From Platerodrilus igneus (Eukaryota; Arthropoda; Insecta; Coleoptera; Lycidae): 64,000 nucleotides of DNA. The notes under the pieces are model-generated. The model made no database searches, was not told the origin of the DNA, and saw only the letters and a list, made by a program, of their open reading frames with translations. Shown here one piece after another: positions 44,936 through 57,040 of this stretch; the first letter of the stretch is position 1, and each line of letters starts with the position of its first letter. The translations under genes and the position numbers were made by a program. The stretch lies in NCBI GenBank assembly GCA_036346225.1, contig JARFIW010001345.1, forward strand, positions 186,001 to 250,000. Direction: 5' to 3'.

Positions 44936-45420
44936 TTAAAACGTAAAGACAAAGTTGAGAATGACAAATTCTATAAGAGTGACAGGAGACATTCCGAAAA
45001 TGGCATTGATTACATAACCTGAAGGAAAATACTTAACGTTGTTTAAAAATATCATTACTGTATAAAGCAGAATAGACATTATGCACCCTATCAATATCAA
45101 TCTTATTATTGATAGGATTAATTTCACTATTAATATAAAAAGACTCGATAAAGAGCCTAGTTTTGTAATTGGTTTCGTTCTCCAAAATGATGGTGTCGTC
45201 AAAAAGTGGTTTATGTCTGGTTGCCGCAACATGAGCAGACACCGCACATTTAGTGGAGTTTATCCTGCAATCACTCCTGTGCTGGGTTAAACGACTCTTT
45301 AGCCACTGGCTGGTCTGACCAATGTAACTATTGTTGCAACTGCACGTGATCTTGTAAACAACGTTATTGTTTACAATTTCGGAGTACGATCCTTTAATTT
45401 GGTGAACAAATTCTGGATGG
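44936..45420 (-). pseudogene. Penelope GIY-YIG endonuclease domain, frameshifted
   Basis: Minus strand from about 45420: FVHQIKGSYSEIV, then NNNVVYKITCSCNNSYIGQT with SQWLKSRLTQH. The VVY...YIG pair and the following Arg and His are the GIY-YIG catalytic signature, and the CSC segment is the usual Penelope zinc-like variant. The rest (INSTKCAVSAHVAATRHKPL, then ETNYKTRLFIESFYI) continues across overlapping frames. It nicks target DNA for reverse transcription. Several frame changes show it is no longer functional. Confidence 0.8.
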
Positions 45421-45679
45421 AATAATTGTATTCGTAAACAATAGCAATCTTAGGTTGTTTAAGAAATCGTGCTAAAAGTGCAGATAACTTCTGTATATAC
45501 GGAAGCTTCTTGTACGTAATATCAGTTTCTGTAGCTTTCTGTAGCGTTTACTTTTAAGAAGTTGCCATATATCAATCTATGCAACATTCTCTTTGGGTAA
45601 CCGTTGTTAACTAAAGTGTCAATCAATAATTTCTTATTTTCTCCATGAACTGAGGGTCTGATATATGCTCTATTCGATA

Positions 45680-46136
45680 TCATAGGGCCTTCACCGTGTT
45701 TACCTTATGTTGAAAAGAATGGATGGAGTGGAAGTTAAGATATCTGCCAGAGTTTGTTGGTTTAGTATACCAATCACATAATAAATGATTAGAACTATCT
45801 CTGATGACCAGAACATTCAAAAAAGGTAATGTACCATCCACTTCAATTTCAAAAGTAAACTGAAGGTGATCATTAAAATTATTAAATTTTGTTAACATAT
45901 TGGACTGGCAACGAACAAATGATATCGTCCACATACTTTACCAAGAAAAACATCTCATATGGTAATCTAGGTAGAACACTCGACAGTAAATTATCCATAA
46001 TCATTTGAGCGATTATGGGTGATAGAGGTGACCCCATTGGAGTTCCAAATAATTGTAAGTAGAACTTCTCTTGGAAAACAAAGTACGTATTATTAAAAAC
46101 CAAATTGACAGTTGTCAAGAACATATCTTCAGACAA
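45680..46136 (-). pseudogene. Penelope reverse transcriptase, frameshifted
   Basis: Frame 46136-45882 contains LQLFGTPMGSPLSPIIAQMI (motif of the primer-grip/palm region) and FFLVKYVDDIICS, the YxDD catalytic motif. It then overlaps in another frame with 45934-45680, which continues HLQFTFEIEVDGTLPFLNVL and WYTKPTNSGRYLNFHS, as Penelope-type RTs do. The enzyme copies the element RNA at the target site. A one-base shift near 45890-45930 breaks the gene, and the fingers domain is absent. Confidence 0.85.
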
Positions 46137-46213
46137 GCCCTTTTGTAATATGTTAGAAGCAGTTAAAACACAAACAATTGTAATTATGAAAAAAAGAAGA
46201 TTATAATAATAAA

Positions 46214-47262
46214 ATGAAAGAATTACTTAATGATAAAGAAACAAATAAACATTTAACCAAAGATCCAACTCAAAATATTCAACAACAAAATAACTTACTC
46301 GTCAAACAACTACTAAACAACAATCATATTACAAACAATAAATATAAGAAATTAATCACACACAATAGCACATCCCCAACTATTTACGATTTACCAAAAT
46401 TTCATAAAACAAATTTTCAACACTTCCAATTGTTGCCTCATAATAGTCCAACTTATACTTTTCAAAATTTCTATCAAACATATTAACCAAAGTTGTCAAT
46501 AGATATACTTACAATACCAAAGGTTCTTGGTCCTTCAAAAACTTGATCGATAGCATTATATTACCTACTGAACACAAACTTTATTCATTTGATGTAGTTT
46601 CATTATACACTAACATTCTTATCGATTTAGCCATTACTGCAATAACAAACAATTGGGAAGAAATATCATATCACACAAACATACCTAAAGCTAATTTTAT
46701 AACCATAACCAAATTTATACTACAAAACTCATATTTCTCATATAATAACCAATATTTTATACAACATTTTGGTGTACCTATGGGATAACAAATTTCCTGT
46801 AGTATTGTAAATTAGTCCTAATGGATCTTAAACTATTAATATTAAATAAATACAAAAATACAAATAATATATCTTTTTACACCCGTTATGACGATGATAT
46901 ATTGATAACTGCTCACAAAGATGAAATACAATCCATTATTAAAAGTTTTAACAATTATCATCTCCGATTACAATTTAAAATAGAAAAAGAAAAACCGAAT
47001 AAATTAATAAATTTTCTTGATTTATTTTTATACAGAAATAATAATGGAACAATTACAACTAATTGGTTTAGAAAAACAATTAAAACCCAATTTTCTTAGT
47101 TTAGAATTCAATAATCACCAATACAACCAATCTTTTATTACTTCAACTATTCCATTTTTCTCTTATTTATCAGAAAAAATTGCCAAAACCTTAAATACAC
47201 AACAAATCAAAACAATATACAAAAATACAGACACTTTGAAATACATATTTTCACAAAATTAA
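46214..47262 (+). pseudogene. Penelope reverse transcriptase, broken
   Basis: Pieces in order: MKELLNDKETNKHLTKDPTQ and YDLPKFHKTNF (fingers), then after a break KLYSFDVVSLYTNILIDLAI (catalytic Asp motif A), FGVPMG directly followed by a stop, then FYTRYDDDILITAHKDE (the YxDD motif), then LINFLDLFLYRNNNGTITTN, and LSEKIAKTLN. The order and spacing match a Penelope RT. At least three stops or shifts disrupt it. Confidence 0.8.
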
Positions 47263-47580
47263 AAGACAAACCTAAATTAGAATTTAACTCAAACCGAGTT
47301 TATAAAATTAATTGCAATCAATGCAATGCTATCTATATATGACAGCAACAATCTATTAAAGAAAAGCCCTAATAAACCAAATACAGCTTTATTAGACCAC
47401 GCAGTAAATACTTGCCATTTCTTTAATTTAAAAACACCAAAAATTGTTCACAAAAAATCCAATTTAAAAATAACTACTATTAGAAAGCGTTGAAATAAAA
47501 AACATCATATGCAATAAACTATCATACAAATACTGAAAATTTAAATAATAATTACTATAACTTACTACCATACAACACAT
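47263..47580 (+). pseudogene. Relic of GIY-YIG endonuclease domain
   Basis: NSNRVYKINCNQCNAIYI then a stop where the GQT of YIGQT should follow; later ALLDHAVNTCHFFNLKTPKI. This is the same domain as in element 1, much decayed. Confidence 0.6.
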
Positions 47581-49530
47581 AAAGAAAACAAACACTTTAT
47601 TAAAAAAAATATAATAAAAAAATAAATCTAACATAAACTAGTCCACAATAACATCACCAATATAAAAACCTAATATTGAACTAACCAATATCACCACATT
47701 ATTCTATTACAATTACTATAACTTATCTATCTTAAAAACACTTAAGAGTACTTTAAGATATACATACAAACTTATGACATGCGCTTATACAACAAAATTC
47801 TTAACCTAACTAATATTTAGCAAACCACGCTAGATCACTTCAACTACTATTTTATATCCTTTTAAATTTTTTTAAAATATTTGAATGTAGTCAAATTACA
47901 CCTATATTTATGAAAAATTCGTTTTTTAAAACCTTTATATAATATTAGTTTTGGGACGTGTAAACCAGAATGGTAAGACAAATAATTCTTTAATTTACTT
48001 ATTTAATGTCTTTTTCAAATTGTAATATACCTTACTTATGCAAGAAAATTATATATTTTTTAGGATATAACTTTAAAGTTATACCAAATTTTTTTTAAAT
48101 ATTTTTTATGTTACTGATGAAGCTTAAAATAGCGAAACCGTTTTAATTTCAACTTTCTTGAATCAATTAAATTTTTGGCTGCTTATATCTTTTACTCAGT
48201 TTTATAAAACAATTCCACGGCCGTATCAAATTTTAAACCATATTTGCATGCGAATGCTTGAATTGGGATACCTTTAAGAATTATATTATCTCGTGATGTG
48301 TATATTAAAAATTCTTGACAAGTATATAGCCATTATCCAAAATTATATATTGGTTTCTGTGTACTACTTTGGCCGATTTAGTATAAATTATTTATTAAGC
48401 ATTTCCACGTTTTCTTCTTGACAAAGCATCAAATTAGGAGTTTGAATTATACATAAATCTGAAGATAGCAATCTCTCTTTTCGAAGAGATCCTAAACATT
48501 CTTATGTCTTAAAAAATTATATGTCCTAACATTCGCTAGTTTATTTTGTATATTAATCTTTCGACTTTTATCAAAACCTTCCAGTCATTCTTTACGAATA
48601 TAATCTTGTACTTAACATAGCATCATGTTCTCGTCTTGTAGGAGAAATGAGGGACTGTCTATTGTTTTAGGACTGGCAGATACAAGTTCGAAAACTGTAT
48701 AGCTAAGAAATTTTTAAATACTCATATTGGTTTTTATTAGTTTCAAATGAGTTCAAGTACTTTTTTACAATTTGCAATTCCGTATACTATAATTGCATCA
48801 TATTATGGTAAAAATAGATAGCTATAAGCCTTTGTTCTCCCTTTTTATAGACTACCTTGACCTCGACCTTCACCTTGATCTGCGACACTCTACAATTGTA
48901 CGTAGTTTCCTACAGCCATCACAATTCGGACTTTTCATTTGCTAGTTTTACATCAACATTGTGTAGTGTATAAAGTAAAAATAATATATAAGTGCATTAT
49001 ACACCTAAACCGGTCATCTTCATAGCTGAATCCATTCTGACCGATTAATCCATTTTTCAAGATCTTGACGGGCACGTGCATTACTAGAATGAACTGTAGA
49101 ATATCTAATGGGTAGTAATATCAGAAAATAAGATATATCTCACTGGAGCGAAGCTCGGTTGTTTACTTATAAAAGCTTTAATATAGTCAGCCGTGGCATT
49201 TACATATTAGTCCTAGTTCCCAATTGCTTTTCGAAGGATTTTAATAAATATGCATTTCCACCAAGATACTACTGGAATAAGCACTCTACACTATGCTTAC
49301 ACATCCCTTTTTTTTTATTCGGCAAGTTCTGGGTTTAGAGAAACTTCGTTATCATATTCACGTATGCGATATTCAAGTTGAATAGATTTATCGCAAGAGT
49401 TAGTAGTCAAATTGGTCAATTTTGTGTTATCTTTTATTAATACATGTCTTTCAACTATTAGCTCTACACAAATTAAAAATTGTTAGCGTGGTCAGATAAC
49501 ACAAATGTATAAAGCAATTAAATCGGTATA
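47581..49530. other. AT-rich stretch, mostly nothing recognised
   Basis: The first 570 bp are the 3' region of Penelope-like element 2. The rest shows no gene; 49490-49530 leads into the DNA transposon. Confidence 0.35.
48111..48145 (+). ncRNA. Degenerate hammerhead-like motif at the end of element 2
   Basis: CTGATGA (48114-48120), a weak stem II AGCT/AGC, then GAAACC (48134-48139). Stem III and stem I are not convincing, so this is a decayed motif in the expected place. Confidence 0.35.
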
Positions 49531-52500
49531 GACTTTGCAATTTCTAAATAGACCTCGTCATTCGCGACGTCACACACGTACTAACTATTTATACAGACGT
49601 TTGTCATTATAAACCGCAAAATGCTATGCTACGGTTTTGATTTGAATAGTAGCAATGTGTAACGTTGAAAACAATTCTAGCGGAATTTTAATTAATTTGA
49701 CGTTTAATTTTTAGGTTATATGTTGTTTAGTTATTCTTACATCTCGTGCACCTTTTATTTTTATTCGTTCATAATTTAATCAGTTTTTGCTTCAAACAGT
49801 TCTTTTCAGAACTCATATTAGTGCTACACCGAACTCTGATCACCGAAGATAATGAGTGGAATTAGTTTAGGCGTTAGAGCTAAACAACTTATTGCTAGTT
49901 TAATCACTTTTTTTGAAAAAGAAAGGGATAATGGTGGACCGTTTATTCTGTTAACAGCGGTTCGTGAGGTAATTTAGTTCATTATTTTCTTCAAAAACTA
50001 TTTCTTATGCATATTTTTAGAGAGTGTCGGTTGCCCTGGGTTTTAGTATTGGCACCGTAAAATTTATTTCGCAAACAATTGCAAAAAATGAACAATTTAC
50101 GTCAAAAAGGCAAGTCCACGCAAAGCCTGTCACTGACGTAGATGAATTTACCAAAAGTGGAATTCGTAATGTGATTTATAGGTTATATGACAATCGTAAG
50201 TACTCATTTCCAAGTTAATGTATTGTATTACATGTATTTATTTTAGATGAACATATTTCTGTTCATACCCTGTGGCAGAATCTTAAGCACGATGAACTTT
50301 TTAATGGTTCTAAACGATCCCTAAATACAATCCTACACAATATAGGATTTAAATGGCAAAAAGATAACCCACGGAGAGGTCTAATGGAATTGCAAAATAT
50401 TGTTGATACAAGGATACGTTTCTTGAAGACATACAAGAGAAAAGAAGAGAATCTGTATCAGTTTGTGTTTGTGGACAAAACATGGATTTTTCAGAATGGT
50501 GCTGTGAGCCGCTCCTGGCAAGACAGTGATTTAAGAACTGTAAAGAGTAAACAAATTGATGGAAAAAGGTTTGTGTCATATACTTCCTTTTAAAACAGAA
50601 TAATGTAAATAATCTTTTGCTACATAGTATTACATGCAGGAAATGGAAATGGTTTCATAGATGGGGCAGAATTGATTTTTTCTTTGTCCACAAACGACCC
50701 AGATTACCAAGGGGAAATGAATGAACAGAATTTCTTGTATTGGTTTGAACATCAATTACTGAAGAATTTGGAAACACCATCTACAATAGTTTTAGACAAC
50801 GCTTCCTATCATTGTACTGTGTTAAACAAAATACCTAACAGTCCCTGGAAAAAAGTGACATTGCAGAATGGTTAACAAAACAAACAATTTTCTTTGATGG
50901 TAATGCTTTGAAAGCAGAGCTTCTGAAACTTGTCATGATGTGATTCAAAATTTTGTGTTTTATAACATATCAGTATTTATTAAAAATTGTAGGTATAAAC
51001 CGCCAAAGATTTTTAAAGCGGATTTGCTGGCCGAACAATATGGACATAAGGTGTTAAGATTGCCACCGCATCACTGCATATTCAATGCATTTGAAAATGT
51101 ATGGGGGTTTTAGTAAAAGCTACTACAACTGACATGCAGGAAGAGATGGGAGGTCTGTTGAAAACTGTTTACAGATGTGGAAAGAAGCATTAGAAAAAAT
51201 AACACCAGAGATTTGGGCACAATCGATTGAACATGCAGAAAAAATTATCAAAGATTGGTAGAAACGTGAGATCAAATTTGATCAACAAGATAATGCACCT
51301 CTAATTATTAACGTTGGTGAAGGTGATGACAGTGATTCAGATTTTCAATCAAATTGAACTAGTCAACCAAATGCATGGCTACTTAGAATTAAAAAGCTTT
51401 TTACACGATGTACTTCTAATTTAATTATAACTATCTTAAACTTTATGTATAATAAACAAGTACTACCATATATATTTTATTTTTAAATTACAAGCTTTTA
51501 ATACTTGTTAAGTTCTTGAGTGACTTGTCTTTAAAACATGAGTTGCAAATTCATCTTCAGGATATTGGATTTTAGATATCCTAACAGCTTCTACAGCTTT
51601 CAAATTCAATGGTTGTAATAAACACACTGACGAACTGGTCAATACTACACTAGCTTAAACTTTGAAGGTGTTAAATACAGGTAAGGTCAAAGTCTTTATA
51701 TTACACCACTCTACAAAAATGGTAAATTGTATATTGAATTATTTGTTTCAAACTACTCCGTTACCTGGTCTCAAAGAGTAATAAAGTAAATGCCTATTTT
51801 TTGAAGATTTTTGTCCCTTCATGCTTTTGCATATTTAACAAACTGCTGTTTATATCTTTAAAAATTCCATCGAAAGATTAGTCGTTAAACCTTTTGGTAA
51901 TAAGATTTTCAAAGTTGGTTCATTTAAAGCCTTTACTCATACATTGTTTTAGTTGTTGGAAATGCTTTGAAAACATGACATTTCAAGTCAGTTGCATACT
52001 AATAATCAGAAGTGAAATGATCATCACAAATTTTAGGGTGATTTGAAAGTGTTAAATCCGTTTGCATTGTATATAACATAACTTAGGTCTTTGTAGATGA
52101 TTTCAGGGAATTCTAAAAGATTATTTTAAAGTGATATATCTTAATTATTCAAAGTTAATGAGAATTTTACTTACAAATGGAATTGTAATTTTGTTCCTTT
52201 TCTTTTTCGATTTGTGTAATCAAAACGTTTAAATTATAATTCCAATAACATAACCTCTTTAATAACTGTGGTTATTATTCCGTGTCTGGTATAATATACT
52301 AATGGCCATAAAAATAGGAGCATTAGAAATACGCAACTATATTTAAAATATGCTCAGTGGTAAAAATAAAAAGTAAATAAAATATATTGTTAATTAATGA
52401 CTTTAATCTGCAATATTGTCGATAGAAATTTATTCTAAAAAATACTTTTTTAAAAAGTAACAAATCACATTCGTCATCTGCTATTAAATATTTTGAATCT

Positions 52501-52621
52501 CTGTATTCTACCGATGACGCTAATATAGTCATGCGGCAATAGGATTTTGGTAGTGGCAACGTCGCTACAGTTTGACGTCACAAATTGTAATGACGCAGGT
52601 CTATTTAGAAATTGCAAAGAC
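49531..52621 (+). mobile_element. IS630/Tc1-mariner-type DNA transposon with TA target duplication
   Basis: Inverted ends: GACTTTGCAATTTCTAAATA with GACCTCGTCATT at 49531, and the reverse complement of GTCTTTGCAATTTCTAAATA with GACCTGCGTCATT ending at 52621. TA stands directly outside both ends (49529-49530 and 52622-52623), the target duplication of this superfamily. The ends stay similar for about 50 bp. Inside is a transposase relic with introns (49852-51357). The 1.2 kb after it has no gene. Confidence 0.8.
49852..51357 (+). pseudogene. DDE transposase, IS630/Tc1-mariner type, intron-containing and damaged
   Basis: The ATG at 49852 opens exon 1 (to 49968). A GT..AG intron follows at 49969-50020 and a second at 50196-50246, both keeping the frame; a third, less clear, lies at about 50571-50630. 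The protein has a helix-turn-helix N-terminus (ARAKQLI-like to SIGTVKF), NTILHNIGFKWQKDNPRRG, then the first catalytic Asp in VFVDKTWIFQNG, the second in TIVLDNASYHC, and the Glu in LPPHHCIFNAFENVWG. HAGNGNGFIDGAEL between them is typical of a family common in insects. A stop ends the frame at 50872-50874, the Glu-containing part is in another frame, and the C-terminus is acidic (GDDSDSDFQSN). It is not functional as it stands. Confidence 0.8.
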
Positions 52622-52623
52622 TA

Positions 52624-52859
52624 TAGTTTCACTTGCTCTACATTAGCAATAGCATATAAACTTACTGCAATCAATTATTTTATGAAGTTTTAGCATATTA
52701 TATCTTAGTTGTACATTAGCATTATTATTATACAAGCTTATAGCTGTGCATTTATTTAACCCACGCGTGACCGTTTGACACAACGATATGAAGCGCAATT
52801 ACCTTAGACGTTGCGAATGCTTTAAAGGTACATATAAACGTAAATCTAGGATTACATCG
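52624..52859. other. AT-rich stretch, nothing recognised
   Basis: Short interval between the DNA transposon and the composite repeat. Confidence 0.3.
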
Positions 52860-53900
52860 ATGGGACGAAGAGCTTTTCTTTATAAGGTTCACCACAACGG
52901 CATCTCCTTATGAAACATCTCACAGGGGCTCCACCATATGGGGCTCCTCATGTCCTGACGTGAAGTGTTCACGCCCACTCCCACCACCGATGTAACACGG
53001 ACCACCTCCCACCACTGATGTGCCATGAATACACCTCCCACCACTGACGTTGCAGTTGTCACTTTAAAATTTTTCTTACGTCAATTTGACACATGCCCCA
53101 TTGTTGCTTACGTCACTTTTGTAATAGGCCATTCTTTGCTTACGTCACTTTGGCATATTCGCCATTTTTCTTACGTCAAACCTTTTATGAATCACTCCGT
53201 ATATTTCCAATTTTGCTCCATTCTGTATATACATCTTCCACATAGCTACGTCGCATAGTTCTTAGAAAAAAATTTAACTCAAGCGATCTTCGAACCCAGA
53301 CCGCCTGCATGCAAGGCGAATGCATTAACCACTAGACCACTAAACGAATCGATATAAGTACTTGTACATCTATTAGTATTGTGGAATGTACAGGTCCTAT
53401 TTTAATTTATCTTCGAGATTAACTTACTTTTAATTTAAATGTGAAAAACTTTCAAGATGATTAAAAAACATCTTACAGATTTCATTATAATTTAAATATA
53501 AACTAGGTTCAACAAAACAAATAGGGTTCGTTTAAAATCAGAAACATACTAAAAAATGAAGCCTATTTATGTATAATAAAAGGTCAAGTCTGATGCTAAA
53601 GCCATCTTCCACAAATTTCAAACCGCAAAGACTAAAAAAATGTCGTGGACAATTTGCTATTTACGCCATCTGTGTGGTCAAACCTTTAAGTTTTTGACGG
53701 ATCCAGATTTATCTAGTTTTTGGTAGCATTTGTAGTAAACATCAAAGTATGCAAATGGTTAACGATTTTGAAAAGAAACTCAAATTTTCGAAATTTTTAA
53801 AATCGAACCGACTCTTGCAAGATTATAAGCACAAACATTCAAAATTCTTTACAGGTAGATTGCTGTTCTCATCTCGAAACCTAAGCCGCATTTTCAGATA
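52860..53900 (-). repeat. tRNA-box composite repeat, copy 2 (uninterrupted)
   Basis: Both halves seen separately at 32950-33418 and 34845-35620 are directly joined here. 53060-53200 has three to four TTACGTCACTTTG-type units of about 40 bp. The joint is the tRNA-like stretch at 53275-53345. Confidence 0.65.
53272..53345 (-). other. tRNA-like sequence (probable pol III promoter of a SINE-like repeat)
   Basis: Minus strand: A-box-like TGGTCTAGTGGTTAATGC, TTGCATG where a tRNA-Ala anticodon arm would be, and B-box GGTTCGAAGATC. The acceptor and anticodon stems do not pair well, so it is a tRNA-derived repeat rather than a working tRNA gene. Confidence 0.5.
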
Positions 53901-54444
53901 TATATTTACACTAAAAGAGTAAATTAGATAAATTTACTACAATGTTGTGTTGGGTTTGAATTATAGTAGTAAATATTAACAAACTTATTGCTCATAGATC
54001 AATAATAATTTGAATATTTGAAAGTCAGTGTTGTAATTTTTCATATAAATTTGCATCTGTAGCATTCTAGTAAAATTTGCCAATTTAGTATCAATTCTTC
54101 ATACTAAATTTAATGATTCGTCTATAAAATATTTGAAATTTGTTTGAAATATTCAACACATTTAGTGTTAAAATTTCATAGCGAAGCCGTATCTCATATC
54201 CAGCCTTGATTTTAGGCCCCGTAACTTCTTTGGTTATGGACTCGTATGGTCTGCAAGATAATCAAAACATCAACCCGCGACAATCAACGTGGTTACCCTT
54301 TCACCATCGTTACGGCCGTCTTCTTGCGTCAGCCTTGAGTTGTTTGAAATAAATATACCAAGGTTAATTTACATCAAATGTAGGTAGTTTTACTCTGAGT
54401 TTTGACGTCAGTTCGCATTCCTTAAGATTTTTAAATTATAGGGC
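53901..54444. other. AT-rich stretch, nothing recognised
   Basis: Between the composite repeat and a gag relic. No gene seen. Confidence 0.3.
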
Positions 54445-54907
54445 GTGCTTTTGTATTACCGGCACCTGTGGTGCTTGCTCTGTTGGGAATTAATTTATTC
54501 CCCGATCCTCAGATCCTCTTTCTTCATTTTACGCAAATATTCTAACAATATTTCTAAAAACCTCGCTTCCAGCTCATCCGAAATATCTAGAAACTTGGAT
54601 TCCAATTTTTGTAAACTGCCGACAACTTGGCTTCCAGGTTTTCCACCGATTTTGTGGTTTTCTTTAAAGACTTCTTTTTTAATTATTCAACCGCAGTTTC
54701 GACTTCTGTGGTATCCTGTATAAAATCCTCTTTCATTTGTTCAACGGCTTTCGGGTTCTCATCTAATTTTCCTGTCAAATTTGCGGTAATTTGTTATATT
54801 TTTCTAAAAAGCTTGCGTTACTTTTTTCTAACTTTGCTGCCAGCTTCCAAAGTTTTCATCCATGCCTGACTTGAAATGATTTAGAAACGAAAGAATATTG
54901 GTGTCCA
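54445..54907 (-). pseudogene. gag-like coiled-coil relic (minus strand)
   Basis: On the minus strand it starts MDTNILSFLNHFKSGMDEN, then after breaks MKEDFIQDTTEVETAVE, KSVENLEAKLSAVYK, and in another frame LQKLESKFLDISDELEARFL with EILLEYLRKMKKEDL. The heptad-like, acidic and basic helical pattern with at least four stops or shifts fits the N-terminus of a gypsy-group gag. No capsid, protease or RT follows. Confidence 0.6.
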
Positions 54908-55584
54908 TTATCTCTTGTTGTCAGGTTACAGGCATACAAATAAACATCGTTTAAATGTTTTTTTTTCAATAAAACCTCACTATTTGACAACAATGCAACG
55001 AAAACTCTATTTTTACAAACAGCACTTCCTTAATATATAACTGATTTTACAAACCTTTTCAACAACTCTTAGCTACAAGGAAATTCTAGAAGTATTCACA
55101 ACAATTTTTTTTATCTAATCGCTACGGATACAAATACCAACCTCGAAAACTACATTGCTATCTTCTTAGTTACTTATATAGATGCACTATGAATAATTTA
55201 TATTAATTTATATTATCACTACAATAATTTATATCGATCACTTCACTAATTTATATCAAGACCTTGTAGTTTGGGTAAAAGCGTAATATTGTAATCAAAG
55301 CTTCAATTGGAACTGATACTGTAGACAAAACTACAATTGCAACTGAACTTCAAAACCCCTTAACGGCTATTTATGCATAATTCAATAGTTCTAATTATTT
55401 CGAAAACACGCCAGAAATAACATTCTAGAGATTTCGTATTGTATGGTTATTAAAGTTACTGTAACCTTTCAATCAAGTCCATTTGAAAAAATTCCCGTCG
55501 CAAAGCCAATCAATCATCTTTTGTATACAGGCCCTACGTTTATATTCTAGTCTAATTAATCTGGTCAGAGATGGACTGTTGGCA
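54908..55584. other. AT-rich stretch, nothing recognised
   Basis: Upstream side of the gag relic on the minus strand; no LTR copy or primer site identified. Confidence 0.3.
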
Positions 55585-57040
55585 CTACAGTAACATGTAA
55601 GTGTCGGTTTGCAGTCGTTGTACCTAAAACACCAATAAACCACTGAAGCTTAGACGAACCTTTGCGAGTTTAGAAATCACACTTTCCCGTATTTCATTGC
55701 TTGAAAGGATATATGTATATAGGGTTTTTGTTCATGGGTGTTATAAACTACTCCAGCCCGAAGAGACCCTGAAGGACGTAACCGGTCCATGGGAGGTGTC
55801 TTCTCCTGATGAAATAATCAAGTAATTGTGTTGTTGATATTTTTATTGCATTTTTAAATACTTATTTGGTTACCCATCAACACAACGGCAGTATCACCAA
55901 TTCATTTGATTCTAATATAACGTTTTCAACTAAATACTATTATAAGCTTCTACAAAACAAAAACTACACATACGAATGACAAGGCAAGGGAGTGTAACCG
56001 TCGTATCATAGTAATCAATCTGCAGTTACAGTTGGATAATTCCACTTAAAAATGTAAACTATTGCATTCGAAATTTATATAAAACAAAAAGAACATTTGA
56101 TGTAATTTGAAAATTAAATATAACTTATTAACAAAAATTTGCAAGAAAATTAAAAATGCTTCACTTTCTCCAAAATAAATTACACTCTTTCAACAAGTTC
56201 TTACTAGACTGTTAATTAGAATAGGTTAGAAATTATGAGTTATTTTTAATTGTATGAAGTCCGAGGAAGCGGCATAAAATGCGGTACTTTAAAACATGCA
56301 GTACGTGTAAACATTCTTAGGAGTAAATTTTCAAAGCGCAAGTAGCGAGACAAATTCTTTTGAAGAAATTTTGATAAATAATTTAATAGACCTGAACAAA
56401 TCTAGTATCCTAGCTTTCGCTGCCACCTCACAGTCATGGAATCGATCACAAGTCAATGACTGCAACTCTTATCACTTTCAATAGAATACTACAAATTTAC
56501 GAGATAATCCAAAACCAACCAGTCTAGTGCATCAAAACGTTACATAAAGACTTCAGTAAGAGAAGCCTAACTATTATTTACTTAATTACATTTTTAGGAA
56601 TACAATGCGATTTGGGATTTTTAAGCAAACTGGAGGTTTACTTTAAGCTAGTATAAAAATTCCTTACTACAAACAGTTCGGTTTCTTTGTGCTTTACCCA
56701 GAACTAGAAGGTTACTTGGAAGCAAGAAAACTACAGCTAGAGTATTTTTCTTTAATAAACTTTAAAGTTTATAATGTACTCGAGACAGTGTTTTGTAGAA
56801 ACGTCCCCAACCTAACTGAAGACCACTGATAACAATACTTTCGAGTCTTAATCGACAAACGTTTTGGGAATTCAGAAATCGGACATCGCGCAAATACCTT
56901 TTATGTATATCTTTTCAAGCAAAGCGTCATGGCAATGTGCCTGATTCCTAAATTCGCCAGTGTTCGTTCAAGTTTCAGTGGTTTACTGGTGGTGTTTTAG
57001 GTACAATAACTGCAAACCAATGCTTATATGTTGCTATAGC
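55585..57040. repeat. Inverted repeat pair (about 140 bp arms, 1.15 kb apart)
   Basis: 55585-55735 and 56890-57040 are inverted copies with mismatches; the best block is GGTTTGCAGTYRTTGTACCT with AAAACACC and AAACCACTGAA, and GCTTGAAARGATATA. The DNA between has no gene. It may be two copies of one repeat in opposite orientation or the arms of one element. Confidence 0.6.

Larger units (their letters stand above)
44640..46140 (-). mobile_element. Penelope-like retroelement 1, 5'-truncated
   Basis: On the minus strand a reverse transcriptase is followed by a GIY-YIG endonuclease, the diagnostic order of Penelope-like elements. The 3' untranslated part (44640-44900) has GATGCGAAAAATGTACCGAA and ACGTT, in line with the terminal sequences of these elements, and ends at (AT)n. 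The N-terminal part of the protein is missing beyond 46140, where a second, opposite element begins. Confidence 0.85.
46200..48150 (+). mobile_element. Penelope-like retroelement 2, 5'-truncated
   Basis: Plus-strand element back to back with element 1. It starts in the middle of the RT N-terminal region, runs through RT and a decayed GIY-YIG domain (to about 47580), and ends in a 3' region with a degenerate hammerhead at 48111-48145. Sequence identity with element 1 is low, so it is a different, more Asn- and Lys-rich family. Confidence 0.75.

Noticed and set aside
53272..53345. Functional tRNA gene
   Set aside because: Good A and B boxes but poor acceptor and anticodon stems, and it is embedded in a repeat with a second copy.
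55800..55830. CTGATGA near an inverted repeat
   Set aside because: No GAAA partner or stems; chance match or too decayed.
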